Below, piece by piece: positions 27,223 to 35,384 of a DNA stretch of 64,000 bases; the first letter of the stretch is position 1, and every line of letters starts with the position of its first letter. The translations under genes and the position numbers were made by a program. The notes beneath the pieces are model-generated. The model was not told the DNA's origin and made no database searches. It was given only the letters and a program-made list of their open reading frames with translations. Location: the NCBI RefSeq assembly GCF_003850345.1, contig NZ_CP027707.1, forward strand, positions 1,736,001 through 1,800,000, written 5' to 3'. This stretch comes from Pseudomonas chlororaphis subsp. piscium. GTDB taxonomy: Bacteria > Pseudomonadota > Gammaproteobacteria > Pseudomonadales > Pseudomonadaceae.

Positions 27223-28320
27223 ATGAATCTGAATGAACCCCGCGAGCTGGCGCCGCTGCTTGAAGCCTTTCTGTTGGCCTCAGGAAAACCGCAATCCATG
27301 GAGCGCCTGTTCGAGCTCTTCGAGGAAGGCGAGCGGCCGGACCCCGCGGTCTTCAAGAAAGCACTGACCATTCTGGGCAAATCCTGCGAAGGGCGAGCCT
27401 TCGAACTCAAGGAAGTGGCCTCCGGGTATCGCCTGCAGGTGCGGGAAAAATTCGCGCCCTGGGTTGGCCGGCTGTGGGAAGAGCGGCCCCAGCGTTACTC
27501 CCGGGCGATGCTGGAAACCCTGGCACTGATTGCCTACCGCCAACCGATCACCCGTGGCGAGATCGAGGATGTGCGGGGCGTGGCGGTCAACAGCCAGATC
27601 GTCAAGACCCTGCTGGAGCGCGAGTGGATTCGGGTGGTCGGCTACCGTGACGTACCGGGCAAGCCGGCGATGTTCGCCACCACCAAGGCCTTTCTCGATC
27701 ACTTCAACCTGAAGAACCTCGACGACCTGCCGCCGCTGGCCGAGCTGCGCGAGATCGAAACCGAGCCGGTCCTCGACTTCGACGACGCGCCGGTGCCCGC
27801 CAGCCTGCAAGCCCTGGCCGACGCCAGCGCCGAGCCGGAAGAGCCCAAGGAAGAGACCAGTTTCCACACCTTGCTGCTGGAGCTGGATTCGATGGAGGAG
27901 GGGATCAAGACCGACTTCGACGACCTGCATCGCGATGGCGCGGTGGATTCGTCCGGGGACGATTTTGTTGCCGACGCCGAGGTGGACGCCGGGATCAACC
28001 CCGAAACGCAAACTCGTACCGAAGCCGAAGCCGAAGCCGAAGCCGAAGCTGGAGCTGGAGCTGGAGCTGGAGCTGGAGTGCCAGTCGAGCACGACGCGGA
28101 GCTGGAAGCCGAGCACGAGGCCGAACTCGAAGCGGATGCAGGCGACGAGCAGGAGCACGAGGTCGATGACGATGTGCTCGGCGTCGCCGAAGCCCGGGCC
28201 AAGCTGCTGGCCGCCGTGGCGGCACTGGAACCGCCGGCTCCAGAGTTGAGCGACGAAGAGGCCGAAGCCCTGGCGCTGGCCGAGGCCATCGAGAACGAAA
28301 GACGCGAACAGGAAGACTGA
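27223..28320 (+). CDS. scpB: Segregation and condensation protein B with long acidic tail
   Basis: A 365-residue protein. The first 180 residues are the ScpB double winged helix (LLEAFLLASGKPQSMERLFELF; LETLALIAYRQPITRGEIEDVRGV; GYRDVPGKPAMFATTKAFLDHF). The remaining 180 or so are an acidic, low-complexity tail. This includes an EA/GA dipeptide repeat encoded by hexanucleotide repeats at 28021-28080. Most ScpB proteins are near 200 residues; long acidic tails are seen in pseudomonads. It partners with ScpA and SMC. Confidence 0.95.
   Translation: MNLNEPRELAPLLEAFLLASGKPQSMERLFELFEEGERPDPAVFKKALTILGKSCEGRAFELKEVASGYRLQVREKFAPWVGRLWEERPQRYSRAMLETLALIAYRQPITRGEIEDVRGVAVNSQIVKTLLEREWIRVVGYRDVPGKPAMFATTKAFLDHFNLKNLDDLPPLAELREIETEPVLDFDDAPVPASLQALADASAEPEEPKEETSFHTLLLELDSMEEGIKTDFDDLHRDGAVDSSGDDFVADAEVDAGINPETQTRTEAEAEAEAEAGAGAGAGAGVPVEHDAELEAEHEAELEADAGDEQEHEVDDDVLGVAEARAKLLAAVAALEPPAPELSDEEAEALALAEAIENERREQED
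28021..28080 (+). repeat. Hexanucleotide microsatellites inside scpB
   Basis: Four perfect GAAGCC units and one GAAGCT are followed by four GGAGCT units and GGAGTG. They encode (EA)5 then (GA)4-GV. All units are 6 bp, so gain or loss keeps the frame. Confidence 0.9.
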
Positions 28321-28333
28321 TCAGGCCACGCTT

Positions 28334-28440
28334 CTGTAGGAGCGAAGCTTGCTCGCGATGAACGTTGATGCGGTGTGCCAGGCATGTCGCGTCGTTCTCG
28401 ATCGCGGGCAAGTCGGATCGCCGCCCGCTCGCTCCTACAG
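28334..28440. repeat. REP palindrome pair after scpB
   Basis: CTGTAGGAGCGA at 28334-28345 is complementary to TCGCTCCTACAG at 28429-28440. Internal arms carry GCTTGCTCGCGAT and GATCGCGGGCAAG. Same family as the copies at 15920, 20337 and 38571. It separates scpB from rluB. Confidence 0.85.
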
Positions 28441-28638
28441 GTCCGCCGCCCAAGTGCCCGCGCTGCCACCGGCCAGCGGAAAAACCGGTAGGCCGCCACT
28501 TATCAGCTAGTCTCTGATGCGCAACCGACGCCATGAGCGTATGATTCGCGACCCTTTGGCGATCCCTTCGCCACAAGACCTGTTTTTACTACCCTTCAGG
28601 CCGCTCAAGCCTGAATCGACACACCGGGAGGTGCCCAG

Positions 28639-29856
28639 ATGAGTGAACATGATCAGCAAGACCACCAGGAAATCGGCCCAGCAGGCGAAAAGCTGCAGAA
28701 AGTCCTCGCCCGTATCGGCGTCGGCTCGCGCCGTGACGTGGAGTCCTGGATCAGCCAGGGCCGGATCAAGGTCAATGGCAAAGAGGCCACCCTTGGCCTG
28801 CGCGTCGACCTGCATGACGCCATCTCCATCGATGGCAAGGTGATCAAGCGCGAAGAAGCGTCCGAATCGGTCCGCCGCGTGATCATGTACAACAAGCCCG
28901 ACGGCGAGATCTGCACCCGTGACGACCCGGAAGGCCGTCCGACCGTGTTCGACAAGCTGCCGCGCCCACGAGAAGGCCGCTGGATCAATATCGGTCGCCT
29001 CGACATCAACACCACCGGCCTGCTGATGTTCACCACCGACGGTGAGCTGGCCAACCGCCTGATGCACCCGTCCTATGAAATGGACCGTGAGTACGCGGTA
29101 CGTGTGCGTGGCGAAGTCGACGACGAGATGATCGAGCGCCTGAAAGCCGGCGTGATGCTCGAAGACGGCCCGGCCAAGTTCACCGACATCCAGCAAGCAC
29201 CCGGTGGCGAAGGTTTCAACCACTGGTACCACTGCGTGGTGATGGAAGGCCGCAACCGTGAAGTACGTCGCCTGTGGGAATCCCAGGGCCTGGTGGTCAG
29301 CCGCCTGAAGCGCGTGCGTTTCGGTCCGGTGTTCCTCAACTCCGACCTGCCGATGGGCCGCTGGCGCGAAATGAGCCAGTACGAAGTGGACGTCCTCAGC
29401 GCCGAGGTTGGCCTGACGCCGGTGGCGATGCCGCAGCTCAACGCCAAGAGCAAGGACAAGCTGGAGCGCATGCAGCGCAAATCCTCGCGCCCGGTGGGCA
29501 AGAGCGAGCGCGTGCGGACCCTGCGCCCGGCCCATGGCGCGCCTGCCGCCGGTGCCCCGCGCCCGTCGCGCGAGCCGCAGATCGAAGGCGAGCGTCCAGG
29601 CCGCAAACCCGCGCCACGCCAGGATGGCGAGCGCGCTCCACGGGCGCCGCGTCCGGCTGCCGGTCGTGGTGAATCGGGTCGCGGTACGCCAGTGGCGGAT
29701 CGTCCGAGCGACACCAAGCGCCCGGCCAAGCCAGCGCCGAAGTCCAAGCGTCCGGGCATCGTCCTAGTCGACAAGGACGCACCGTCGGGCAAGCGCCGCG
29801 GCGCCCCGGCCGGTTCCGGCCAGCGCCCGGGTTTCGGTCGCCGCAAGCCCGAGTGA
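28639..29856 (+). CDS. rluB: 23S rRNA pseudouridine(2605) synthase RluB with basic tail
   Basis: A 405-residue protein. The S4 RNA-binding domain is at about residues 19-65 (EKLQKVLARIGVGSRRDVESW). The catalytic domain has GRLDINTTGLLMFTTDGEL, with the nucleophilic Asp in GRLD, and EGRNREVRRLWES. From about residue 260 there is a 145-residue disordered Arg/Pro/Gly/Lys-rich tail. RluB modifies U2605 of 23S rRNA; the tail is longer than in E. coli RluB (291 aa). A good intrinsic terminator follows. Confidence 0.93.
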   Translation: MSEHDQQDHQEIGPAGEKLQKVLARIGVGSRRDVESWISQGRIKVNGKEATLGLRVDLHDAISIDGKVIKREEASESVRRVIMYNKPDGEICTRDDPEGRPTVFDKLPRPREGRWINIGRLDINTTGLLMFTTDGELANRLMHPSYEMDREYAVRVRGEVDDEMIERLKAGVMLEDGPAKFTDIQQAPGGEGFNHWYHCVVMEGRNREVRRLWESQGLVVSRLKRVRFGPVFLNSDLPMGRWREMSQYEVDVLSAEVGLTPVAMPQLNAKSKDKLERMQRKSSRPVGKSERVRTLRPAHGAPAAGAPRPSREPQIEGERPGRKPAPRQDGERAPRAPRPAAGRGESGRGTPVADRPSDTKRPAKPAPKSKRPGIVLVDKDAPSGKRRGAPAGSGQRPGFGRRKPE

Positions 29857-29890
29857 GGCAGCCTTGAGCTGCAAGCTGTAAGCGACAAGA

Positions 29891-29925
29891 AAAAACGCCA
29901 ACCTCAGGGTTGGCGTTTTTTTTTG
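29891..29925 (+). terminator. Intrinsic terminator of rluB
   Basis: AAAAACGCCAACC and GGTTGGCGTTTTT pair around a short loop and run into a T8 tract, a textbook Rho-independent terminator 34 bp after the rluB stop. Confidence 0.93.
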
Positions 29926-29931
29926 CCTCTA

Positions 29932-30063
29932 TGTAGCCGCTGGCGAAGCCTGCGATCGACTGCGTAGCAGCCGCCAAACGGCAACGGTGATCTGTCAGGC
30001 AATCCGCGTTCAGGCATCTTGCGGTCGCTGCGCGACCGATCGCAGGCTGCGCCAGCGGCTACA
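29932..30063. repeat. Inverted repeat related to the one at 22593
   Basis: TGTAGCCGCTGGCGAAGCC with CTGCGATCG pairs, with one mismatch, to CGATCGCAGGCTGCGCC with AGCGGCTACA. A short tandem ACAGGGCT repeat follows at 30061-30076. It separates rluB from the convergent M29-like gene. Confidence 0.8.
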
Positions 30064-30082
30064 GGGCTACAGGGCTACCGGC

Positions 30083-31042
30083 TCAGAACACGAACCTGCC
30101 ATCGAACACCGGCTTGTCGTCCAGCGCCAGTACCCCGCTGGCAAAGATCAGGTCCAGGTGGTGGCTACCCTTGGCACCGCCGCCCAGCCCCAGGTGCAGG
30201 CCGCAATGGCGCTCCTCGAATCCCGAGTTGCGCGCGTAGAGGTCTTTCACCCCTTCGTTGGTGCCGATGCCCAGCTCCTCGATGCGCCGGTTGGACGGGT
30301 TGGCATCCAGGTACTTGTTGAAGTCATCCGCCAGCCCCGGCACGTCGGTGGCGATGCGGCTGATGGTGGAGTTCTCGATCCACAGTTCCAGCGGCGATTG
30401 CAGCACGCCGTACTTGCGCGCGAAGGGGATAGTGCCAAGGAAGGTGCCGACGAATTTCACCCGGCCATTGATGGCCTCGCTGTGGCTGGCGATTTCTCCG
30501 GGGGCCAGATCGTAGTTGCCCACGCCGTTGATGTTGGTCCACTTCTTGATGCTGTCCAGCGGCGCTTCGAAGTACGAACCGTGGTCGTCGCGAAAGCTCA
30601 GGGTGGTGGCCTCGGACATATGCTGGATCAGGGTTGCGTTGAGCTCGGCGATGCGTTGCGGCTCGACGCTGAAGGTGTCGTAGAAGTAGTCGCCGTAGTC
30701 CTTGAACAGCAGCGACTTCTTCCAGTTCTCGGCCATCACGCCCTGCAGCGCCTGGATGAACTCCGGGCCTTGCGGGCGGGGTGGCGAGAGGGTGGAGGAG
30801 TCGTAGAAAAAGATATACAGATCGCAGTCGGCGATGGCCTGGGTCAGCACCGAGGTGGGCTCGAGGTCGAGGCGCAGGGCAGTGAAGCGGAAGGGCTCAC
30901 CGGCCTGTTCGATGATGGCGGCACTGGTGGCGGTGTATTCGGCGGTGTGGCCGATCAGGACCCTTGCGCTCTGGCGGTCGGCCAGGGCCGGATGGTGTTC
31001 GAGGTAGTAAAGAAAATGCCGGATGGCAGCGGTGTTGTCCAT
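30083..31042 (-). CDS. M29 aminopeptidase-T-like / NicX-like metalloenzyme
   Basis: A 319-residue protein that resembles the C-terminal metal domain of M29 aminopeptidases and the related dioxygenase NicX. Putative ligands are Glu in LAPGEIASH, Glu in GIGTNEGVKD, His in EERHCGLHLGLGGG, and the His-x-Asp of GSHHLDLIF. The match is weak in the N-terminal half, and the activity (peptidase or ring-cleaving oxygenase) cannot be decided by eye. A strong GGGAGGA precedes ATG 31042. The only gene immediately upstream on the same strand is a 45-codon ORF, which suggests a modifying or processing enzyme for that peptide (inference). Confidence 0.75.
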   Translation of the reverse strand: MDNTAAIRHFLYYLEHHPALADRQSARVLIGHTAEYTATSAAIIEQAGEPFRFTALRLDLEPTSVLTQAIADCDLYIFFYDSSTLSPPRPQGPEFIQALQGVMAENWKKSLLFKDYGDYFYDTFSVEPQRIAELNATLIQHMSEATTLSFRDDHGSYFEAPLDSIKKWTNINGVGNYDLAPGEIASHSEAINGRVKFVGTFLGTIPFARKYGVLQSPLELWIENSTISRIATDVPGLADDFNKYLDANPSNRRIEELGIGTNEGVKDLYARNSGFEERHCGLHLGLGGGAKGSHHLDLIFASGVLALDDKPVFDGRFVF

Positions 31043-31072
31043 GGATCCTCCCTGACGGACAGCGAGTGGAGA

Positions 31073-31098
31073 CAGGGGCGGCCGCCGGGCCGCTCCTG
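31073..31098 (-). terminator. Intercistronic hairpin between the 45-codon gene and the M29-like gene
   Basis: GCGGCC and GGCCGC form the core stem around gccg, extended by CAGG/CCTG with one mismatch. It has no T tract. Hairpins in this position often stabilise a precursor-peptide mRNA or reduce read-through to the enzyme gene. Confidence 0.5.
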
Positions 31099-31112
31099 CC
31101 TGATGGCCGTTT

Positions 31113-31250
31113 TTACAAAGGCCACATCGCCGTGCCGAACGGTACTACCGCGTCGGCCTGCATCATTTCCACCGCGGCCTCGTGGGTCGCTGCTTCAAAC
31201 CAATCGTCCAGTTGCAGTTCAGTGTCCAAGTCTTTTTCCAGTGCTTGCAT
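31113..31250 (-). CDS. 45-residue peptide, candidate precursor peptide
   Basis: A short ORF with GGAG about 7 nt before its ATG. The product starts MQALEKDLDTELQLDDWF and ends ADAVVPFGTAMWPL, then TAA. The N-terminal 35 residues are acidic and helix-prone, like a RiPP leader. The last 9-10 (PFGTAMWPL) are hydrophobic and Cys-free. It lies 70 bp upstream of the M29-like gene in the same direction with a hairpin between. I do not recognise the family. Coding is supported by ribosome site, spacing and composition only. Confidence 0.6.
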   Translation of the reverse strand: MQALEKDLDTELQLDDWFEAATHEAAVEMMQADAVVPFGTAMWPL

Positions 31251-31776
31251 CGTGAATCTCCTAGATGACTTTTTCGGATAAAAGCAGTCGGTGAGGCGGC
31301 TCGGGTGTTCTACGGAGGAGTGCGTGAAACCCCCAGCTGCTCAACGTGGCCGCTCGACTTGTCGGGGGTGTGGTCCGGCAAGTGGCTGGAAACCTAGTCC
31401 AGGGCTTTTTGAAATGCAAAAAAATAATTGAATTATTTTTATTGAACTTTTTGTTCTGTTTTTGCGCTGGAAAATTATCAAGAAAAAACAAAAAGCTGAG
31501 CGAACAGACAGATAAAAAACCACTGGCCGTCAATTTGCAGTCGCCGCGGATGCCGATCTGAAGTGGAAAAAATACGTTCCGCCTTGTAAAGAAATGCTTA
31601 CGAAAAACCCGCTATCGAGTCATGGAATCGAGCTTCGTCCAGCGCTGTAAGAGAAACCTTCCGTCGCTGCCTGGATATTGCCCGCCGCCGGGCTCCAAGC
31701 CGCTTGTTCCGCGGCCTCAAGGCAGGTGTGATGCAGCCCATGCCTGTGTGCAGGTGCATAACAAGAAGGAGGCGCA

Positions 31777-31926
31777 ATGAACGCCATGGCTCACCTCAAC
31801 CGATTCCCTCCGAAGGGCGATTGCTGTCGTACCTTCGTCGACGACCCCGATGGGTCTGTCCCGAACCTTGCCGCCGATGCCAAGCATCGAGCAGGCCCCG
31901 TGCGATTCCGGCACCCGACGCGCTGA
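31777..31926 (+). CDS. Possible 49-residue small ORF
   Basis: ATG 31777 is preceded by a near-perfect AAGGAGG. The product begins MNAMAHLNRFPPKGDCCRTF and ends VRFRHPTR. There is no recognisable domain or TM segment. It could be a real small protein, a leader peptide, or a decayed gene start. The ribosome site is the only strong evidence. Confidence 0.35.
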   Translation: MNAMAHLNRFPPKGDCCRTFVDDPDGSVPNLAADAKHRAGPVRFRHPTR

Positions 31927-31959
31927 TAAGCCGCGTCTGGCGGCAGGGAGTCAGGGGTG

Positions 31960-31965
31960 TACAAT
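31960..31965 (+). promoter_or_regulatory. Candidate -10 box of the permease transcript
   Basis: TACAAT, in the context GGTGTACAATGCGCGG, has the look of a sigma-70 -10 element. The -35 region is weak. If used, the permease mRNA has a leader of about 320 nt. Confidence 0.4.
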
Positions 31966-32170
31966 GCGCGGCGTTTTAACTGTGACCCAACTGCGTATCC
32001 GCGCATTTTGCGCCCCAACGACTGGTTTCAACGCATGACGAGCCCTGGCTCGAATGCTCGAAACACGCTCCCAAGGCCAATAATCTCAAGGCTATCCGCC
32101 TTGTTCACTCCGCCGCGTCACAAGCGTGGTGGGTTCGATTTCGTCACAGATAAAAACAAACAGGTGACGC

Positions 32171-32233
32171 ATGACTGTTAAACAAAGGCTGAACTCCTGG
32201 TGCCTGCGCTGGGGTTTGATCCGCGCTGCTTAA
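32171..32233 (+). CDS. 20-codon leader ORF with two Trp codons
   Basis: An AGGTGA site precedes ATG 32171. The product is MTVKQRLNSWCLRWGLIRAA, then TAA, ending 59 bp before the permease ATG. Two tryptophan codons in 20, upstream of a transporter for aromatic amino acids, suggest a sensing leader peptide. No clear terminator hairpin follows. Confidence 0.4.
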   Translation: MTVKQRLNSWCLRWGLIRAA

Positions 32234-32292
32234 GCCTGCTGTCGGCTGCAACGTCTATCGAACATCATCAAACCTTGCGTGAGACCCTTTTC

Positions 32293-33714
32293 ATGAGTGG
32301 ACAAAACCCGCATTCAGGCGAGCTGAAACGCGGCCTGAAAAATCGCCATATTCAACTGATCGCCCTGGGCGGCGCGATCGGTACCGGATTGTTCCTGGGC
32401 TCCGCCGGCGTGCTCAAGTCCGCCGGCCCGTCGATGATCCTCGGCTACGCCATCTGCGGCTTCATCGCCTTCATGATCATGCGCCAGCTCGGCGAGATGA
32501 TCGTCGAAGAGCCGGTGGCCGGTTCCTTCAGCCATTTCGCGCACAAGTACTGGGGCGGTTTCGCCGGTTTCCTCTCGGGCTGGAACTGCTGGATCCTGTA
32601 CATCCTGGTGGGCATGTCGGAGCTGACCGCGGTCGGCAAGTACGTGCACTACTGGTGGCCGGACGTGCCGACCTGGGCCTCGGCCGCGGCGTTTTTCGTG
32701 CTGATCAACCTGATCAACCTGGCCAACGTCAAAGTCTTCGGTGAAGCCGAGTTCTGGTTCGCGATCATCAAGGTGGTGGCCATCGTCGGCATGATCGCCC
32801 TGGGCAGCTACCTGCTGGTCAGCGGTCACGGCGGCCCGCAAGCCTCGGTGAGCAACCTGTGGGAACACGGCGGGTTCTTCCCTAATGGCGTCAGCGGCCT
32901 GGTGATGGCCATGGCGATCATCATGTTCTCCTTCGGTGGCCTGGAGATGCTCGGGTTTACCGCGGCCGAGGCCGACAAGCCGAAGACCGTGATTCCCAAG
33001 GCCATCAACCAGGTGATCTACCGCATCCTGATTTTCTACATCGGTGCCCTGGTTGTGCTGTTGTCCCTGACCCCATGGAACAGCCTGCTGGAGACCCTGA
33101 ATGCCTCCGGCGATGCCTACAGCGGCAGCCCGTTCGTCCAGGTATTCTCGATGCTGGGCAGCGACACCGCGGCGCACATCCTCAACTTCGTGGTCCTGAC
33201 CGCGGCCTTGTCGGTGTACAACAGCGGCACCTACTGCAACAGCCGCATGCTGCTGGGCATGGCCGAGCAGGGCGATGCGCCGAAAGTCCTGGCGAAGATC
33301 GACAAGCGCGGCGTGCCGGTGATGTCGATCCTGGCCTCGGCGGTGGTGACCTTCGTCGCCGTGGTGCTCAACTACCTGATCCCGCAGCATGCGCTGGAGC
33401 TGCTGATGTCGCTGGTGGTCGCGACCCTGGTGATCAACTGGGCGATGATCAGCTACTCGCACTTCAAGTTCCGCCAGCACATGAACCGCACGAAACAATC
33501 GCCGCTGTTCAAGGCGCTGTGGTACCCCTACGGCAACTACATCTGCCTGGCGTTCGTGGTGTTCATCCTCGGCATCATGCTGATGATTCCGGGCATCCAG
33601 ATCTCGGTGTACGCGATTCCTGTCTGGGTCGCCTTCATGTGGGTCTGCTACGGCATCAAGAACAAGCGCAGCGCGCAGAACAACCTGCAGGCGGCCAACG
33701 CTTCGCTGAAGTGA
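32293..33714 (+). CDS. aroP: Aromatic amino-acid permease (AroP/PheP type, APC family)
   Basis: A 473-residue APC-superfamily permease with 12 hydrophobic helices. The N-terminus ELKRGLKNRHIQLIALGGAIGTGLFLGSA carries the GAIGTGLF substrate motif, and GFTAAEADKPKTVIPKAIN is conserved. The overall sequence is closest to what I know of AroP/PheP, and the phenylalanine-degradation genes 5 kb away are consistent. Substrate is inferred. ATG 32293 begins MSGQNPHSGELKRG. It is monocistronic, with an intrinsic terminator after it. Confidence 0.88.
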   Translation: MSGQNPHSGELKRGLKNRHIQLIALGGAIGTGLFLGSAGVLKSAGPSMILGYAICGFIAFMIMRQLGEMIVEEPVAGSFSHFAHKYWGGFAGFLSGWNCWILYILVGMSELTAVGKYVHYWWPDVPTWASAAAFFVLINLINLANVKVFGEAEFWFAIIKVVAIVGMIALGSYLLVSGHGGPQASVSNLWEHGGFFPNGVSGLVMAMAIIMFSFGGLEMLGFTAAEADKPKTVIPKAINQVIYRILIFYIGALVVLLSLTPWNSLLETLNASGDAYSGSPFVQVFSMLGSDTAAHILNFVVLTAALSVYNSGTYCNSRMLLGMAEQGDAPKVLAKIDKRGVPVMSILASAVVTFVAVVLNYLIPQHALELLMSLVVATLVINWAMISYSHFKFRQHMNRTKQSPLFKALWYPYGNYICLAFVVFILGIMLMIPGIQISVYAIPVWVAFMWVCYGIKNKRSAQNNLQAANASLK

Positions 33715-33730
33715 GGTCCGCGCAATAACG

Positions 33731-33757
33731 GAAAACCCGGCTTCGGCCGGGTTTTTT
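33731..33757 (+). terminator. Intrinsic terminator of the permease gene
   Basis: AAAACCCGGC and GCCGGGTTTT pair around ttcg and end in T6. It lies 17 bp after the stop codon. Confidence 0.93.
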
Positions 33758-34171
33758 GTGGGCGCTGCAAATCCGTAGGCGCGGTATCCTGAACGCCCTG
33801 AAAGCGGATTCCTTTTCCATGCTGGTGATTTCCAATCACTTACTCTGATTTGTAAAAAAAAAACCGTAAGCCCCTTTAATATAAGGGTTTATTGTTTTTT
33901 GATGAGAGGAAAATGTTTGGTATCTTTTTATTTTTTCCCGTTTTGATCCCGTATCTATCCACTGTCAAGTACACAGAACAAAGCCAGAAGACCAAAAAAA
34001 GGCCCCGCCGTGTGATGCTCGGTGGAGCTTTTTTGTTCGTGCTCAGACGGCGGCATAGCCTACGTTTCTTTTTATAAATGAGATAGTGCACCTTTTTATT
34101 AGGACTTCTCCTATATCAGGTTTGGTGCTTTCTTTATCAGTCTAGCCCTCCGAAGATAAGGAGTGGTACGG
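33758..34171. other. AT-rich upstream part of the hcp island
   Basis: No gene is supported. The stretch contains a terminator-like hairpin at 33868-33900 (AAGCCCCTT/AAGGGTTT followed by T-rich sequence) and a poly-A/poly-T-rich segment. The hcp promoter should be in its last 150 bp. Base composition drops sharply from the flanking genes. Confidence 0.5.
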
Positions 34172-34672
34172 ATGGCAAGTCATAGCTATATGAGCATTTC
34201 CGGTAAACGACAAGGATTGATTTCTTCCGGTTGCTCGGGTCCAAGCTCTATCGGTAACAAATGCCAGATCGGTCACCAAGACGAAATCATGGTGCTGGCT
34301 TACACACACGACATGATTACGGGCAATGATGGCAGCGTGGCGGGCGGTCGTGGTCAGCATATGCCTATCATAATAACCAAGGGTATAGACAAAGCCTCGC
34401 CATTATTGGCGAATGCGCTACATGAGCGCGAAGAAGTAGAGTGTACGATCAATCTTTACCGAACTTCTCCGGTAGGGGGGCAGGAAAAATACTATTCAAT
34501 ACGCCTTACAGGTGCGCGTATTGCGCATATCAGCCAGCAGGTCCCTCACGCTATTCATATGAATGATGCGGAACCGCAAGAAAGGGTGTCCATTCGGTAT
34601 AGAGATATTGCTTGGGTGCATATTCCAGGGGGCACAAGCGCGCAGAGTACTTGGGGAAATGAGCGTGAATGA
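34172..34672 (+). CDS. hcp: Hcp-family type VI secretion protein
   Basis: A 166-residue protein starting MASHSYMSISGKRQG, with the Hcp pattern IGHQDEIMVLAYTHD, PIIITKGIDKASPLLANAL, EVECTINLYRTS and IRYRDIAWVHIP. Hcp hexamers form the T6SS tube and carry small effectors. AAGGAG is 8 nt upstream of the ATG. No other T6SS structural genes are present, so this is an orphan hcp. Its last 14 bp overlap the start of the next ORF, the usual arrangement for an Hcp-delivered cargo. Confidence 0.93.
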   Translation: MASHSYMSISGKRQGLISSGCSGPSSIGNKCQIGHQDEIMVLAYTHDMITGNDGSVAGGRGQHMPIIITKGIDKASPLLANALHEREEVECTINLYRTSPVGGQEKYYSIRLTGARIAHISQQVPHAIHMNDAEPQERVSIRYRDIAWVHIPGGTSAQSTWGNERE

Positions 34673-35363
34673 AACTTCATGTGACATTCACGACGTGACA
34701 AAGGCTGCATCCGATCTAGTTTCGGTCGGATGCGATATAGGTATGACGCATTTCCTTGATGGGTTTACGCGACTTCAATTTAGCTCGATTGTTTCAGACT
34801 ATGTTAATGAGATTATCCGTGCTGTTGATGATGGAGTAATCAGTGCGTGGCAGGGACTATAAGAGATCAGGGCCGAGTATGCAGAACTATCGTCCACGGC
34901 GCTTTTTTATGCCCAAAACGGTATAGGGGTCTTGGCTGGGGGAATGCAAATTGAAGCAGGTATCGCGATTACAGGAGCATCGGGTGGGATTGGGATTGTG
35001 CCCGGCGCGCTTCTAGTCGGTCATGGGGCTAACAACATTGCCGAAGGTGTGGCGAATATCTATAACGGCCCCAATGCGCTAAGCGCGCAAGGGCCTATGA
35101 GGCGCGTTTATCAAACCCTTTTCAGGGATACGTATAAAGGTGATATGGCGTACTACTCTACAGACTTGTTTTTGTCGGGGTATGGCATGTTCAGATCAGT
35201 ACGAGCTCCAGGATCGGTACAACTATTTAGATACGACCCTGTCAACAATGAAAAAGCCTACCGACAAGCCGGAAAGCTGGCCTTATTTTTCGAAGGGCTG
35301 GTCGACTCTATAACTTTGAACTCTATGGTCAAAGAAGAAAGACCAATGATGGAAAATAAGTGA
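34659..35363 (+). pseudogene. DUF4225-like Hcp-linked putative effector, split by an in-frame stop
   Basis: ATG 34659 (MSVNETSCDIHDVTKAASDL) runs 67 codons to a TAA at 34860-34862. The same frame then continues without interruption as EIRAEYAELSSTALFYAQNG and on through GASGGIGIVPGALLVGHGAN and AGKLALFFEGLVDSITLNSM to TGA at 35363. Together the halves look like one DUF4225 protein of about 233 residues, with a Gly-rich hydrophobic middle that could insert in membranes. A single base change (such as AAA to TAA) explains the stop. The downstream half could only start at ATG 34944, with a weak ribosome site. DUF4225 assignment is from memory of the family. Confidence 0.7.
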
Positions 35364-35384
35364 TATCGTGCGGCATAATAAATA

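Larger units (their letters stand above)
31251..32292. other. 1-kb intergenic region with no long gene
   Basis: The stretch 31400-31560 is AT-rich and probably holds the promoter of the 45-codon gene (minus strand). No ORF here has convincing coding character except the two small ones listed separately (31777 and 32171). The remainder appears to be the long leader of the amino-acid permease gene. Confidence 0.5.

Noticed and set aside
28021..28080. CRISPR-like repeat array
   Set aside because: The repeats are 6-bp tandem units without spacers inside a coding tail; no cas genes are present.
31261..31533. 90-codon ORF on the minus strand (MTASGFLSVCSLSFLFFLDN)
   Set aside because: Crosses an AT-rich promoter-like segment; its composition changes abruptly midway and it has no ribosome site. 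It overlaps the likely promoter of the 45-codon gene.
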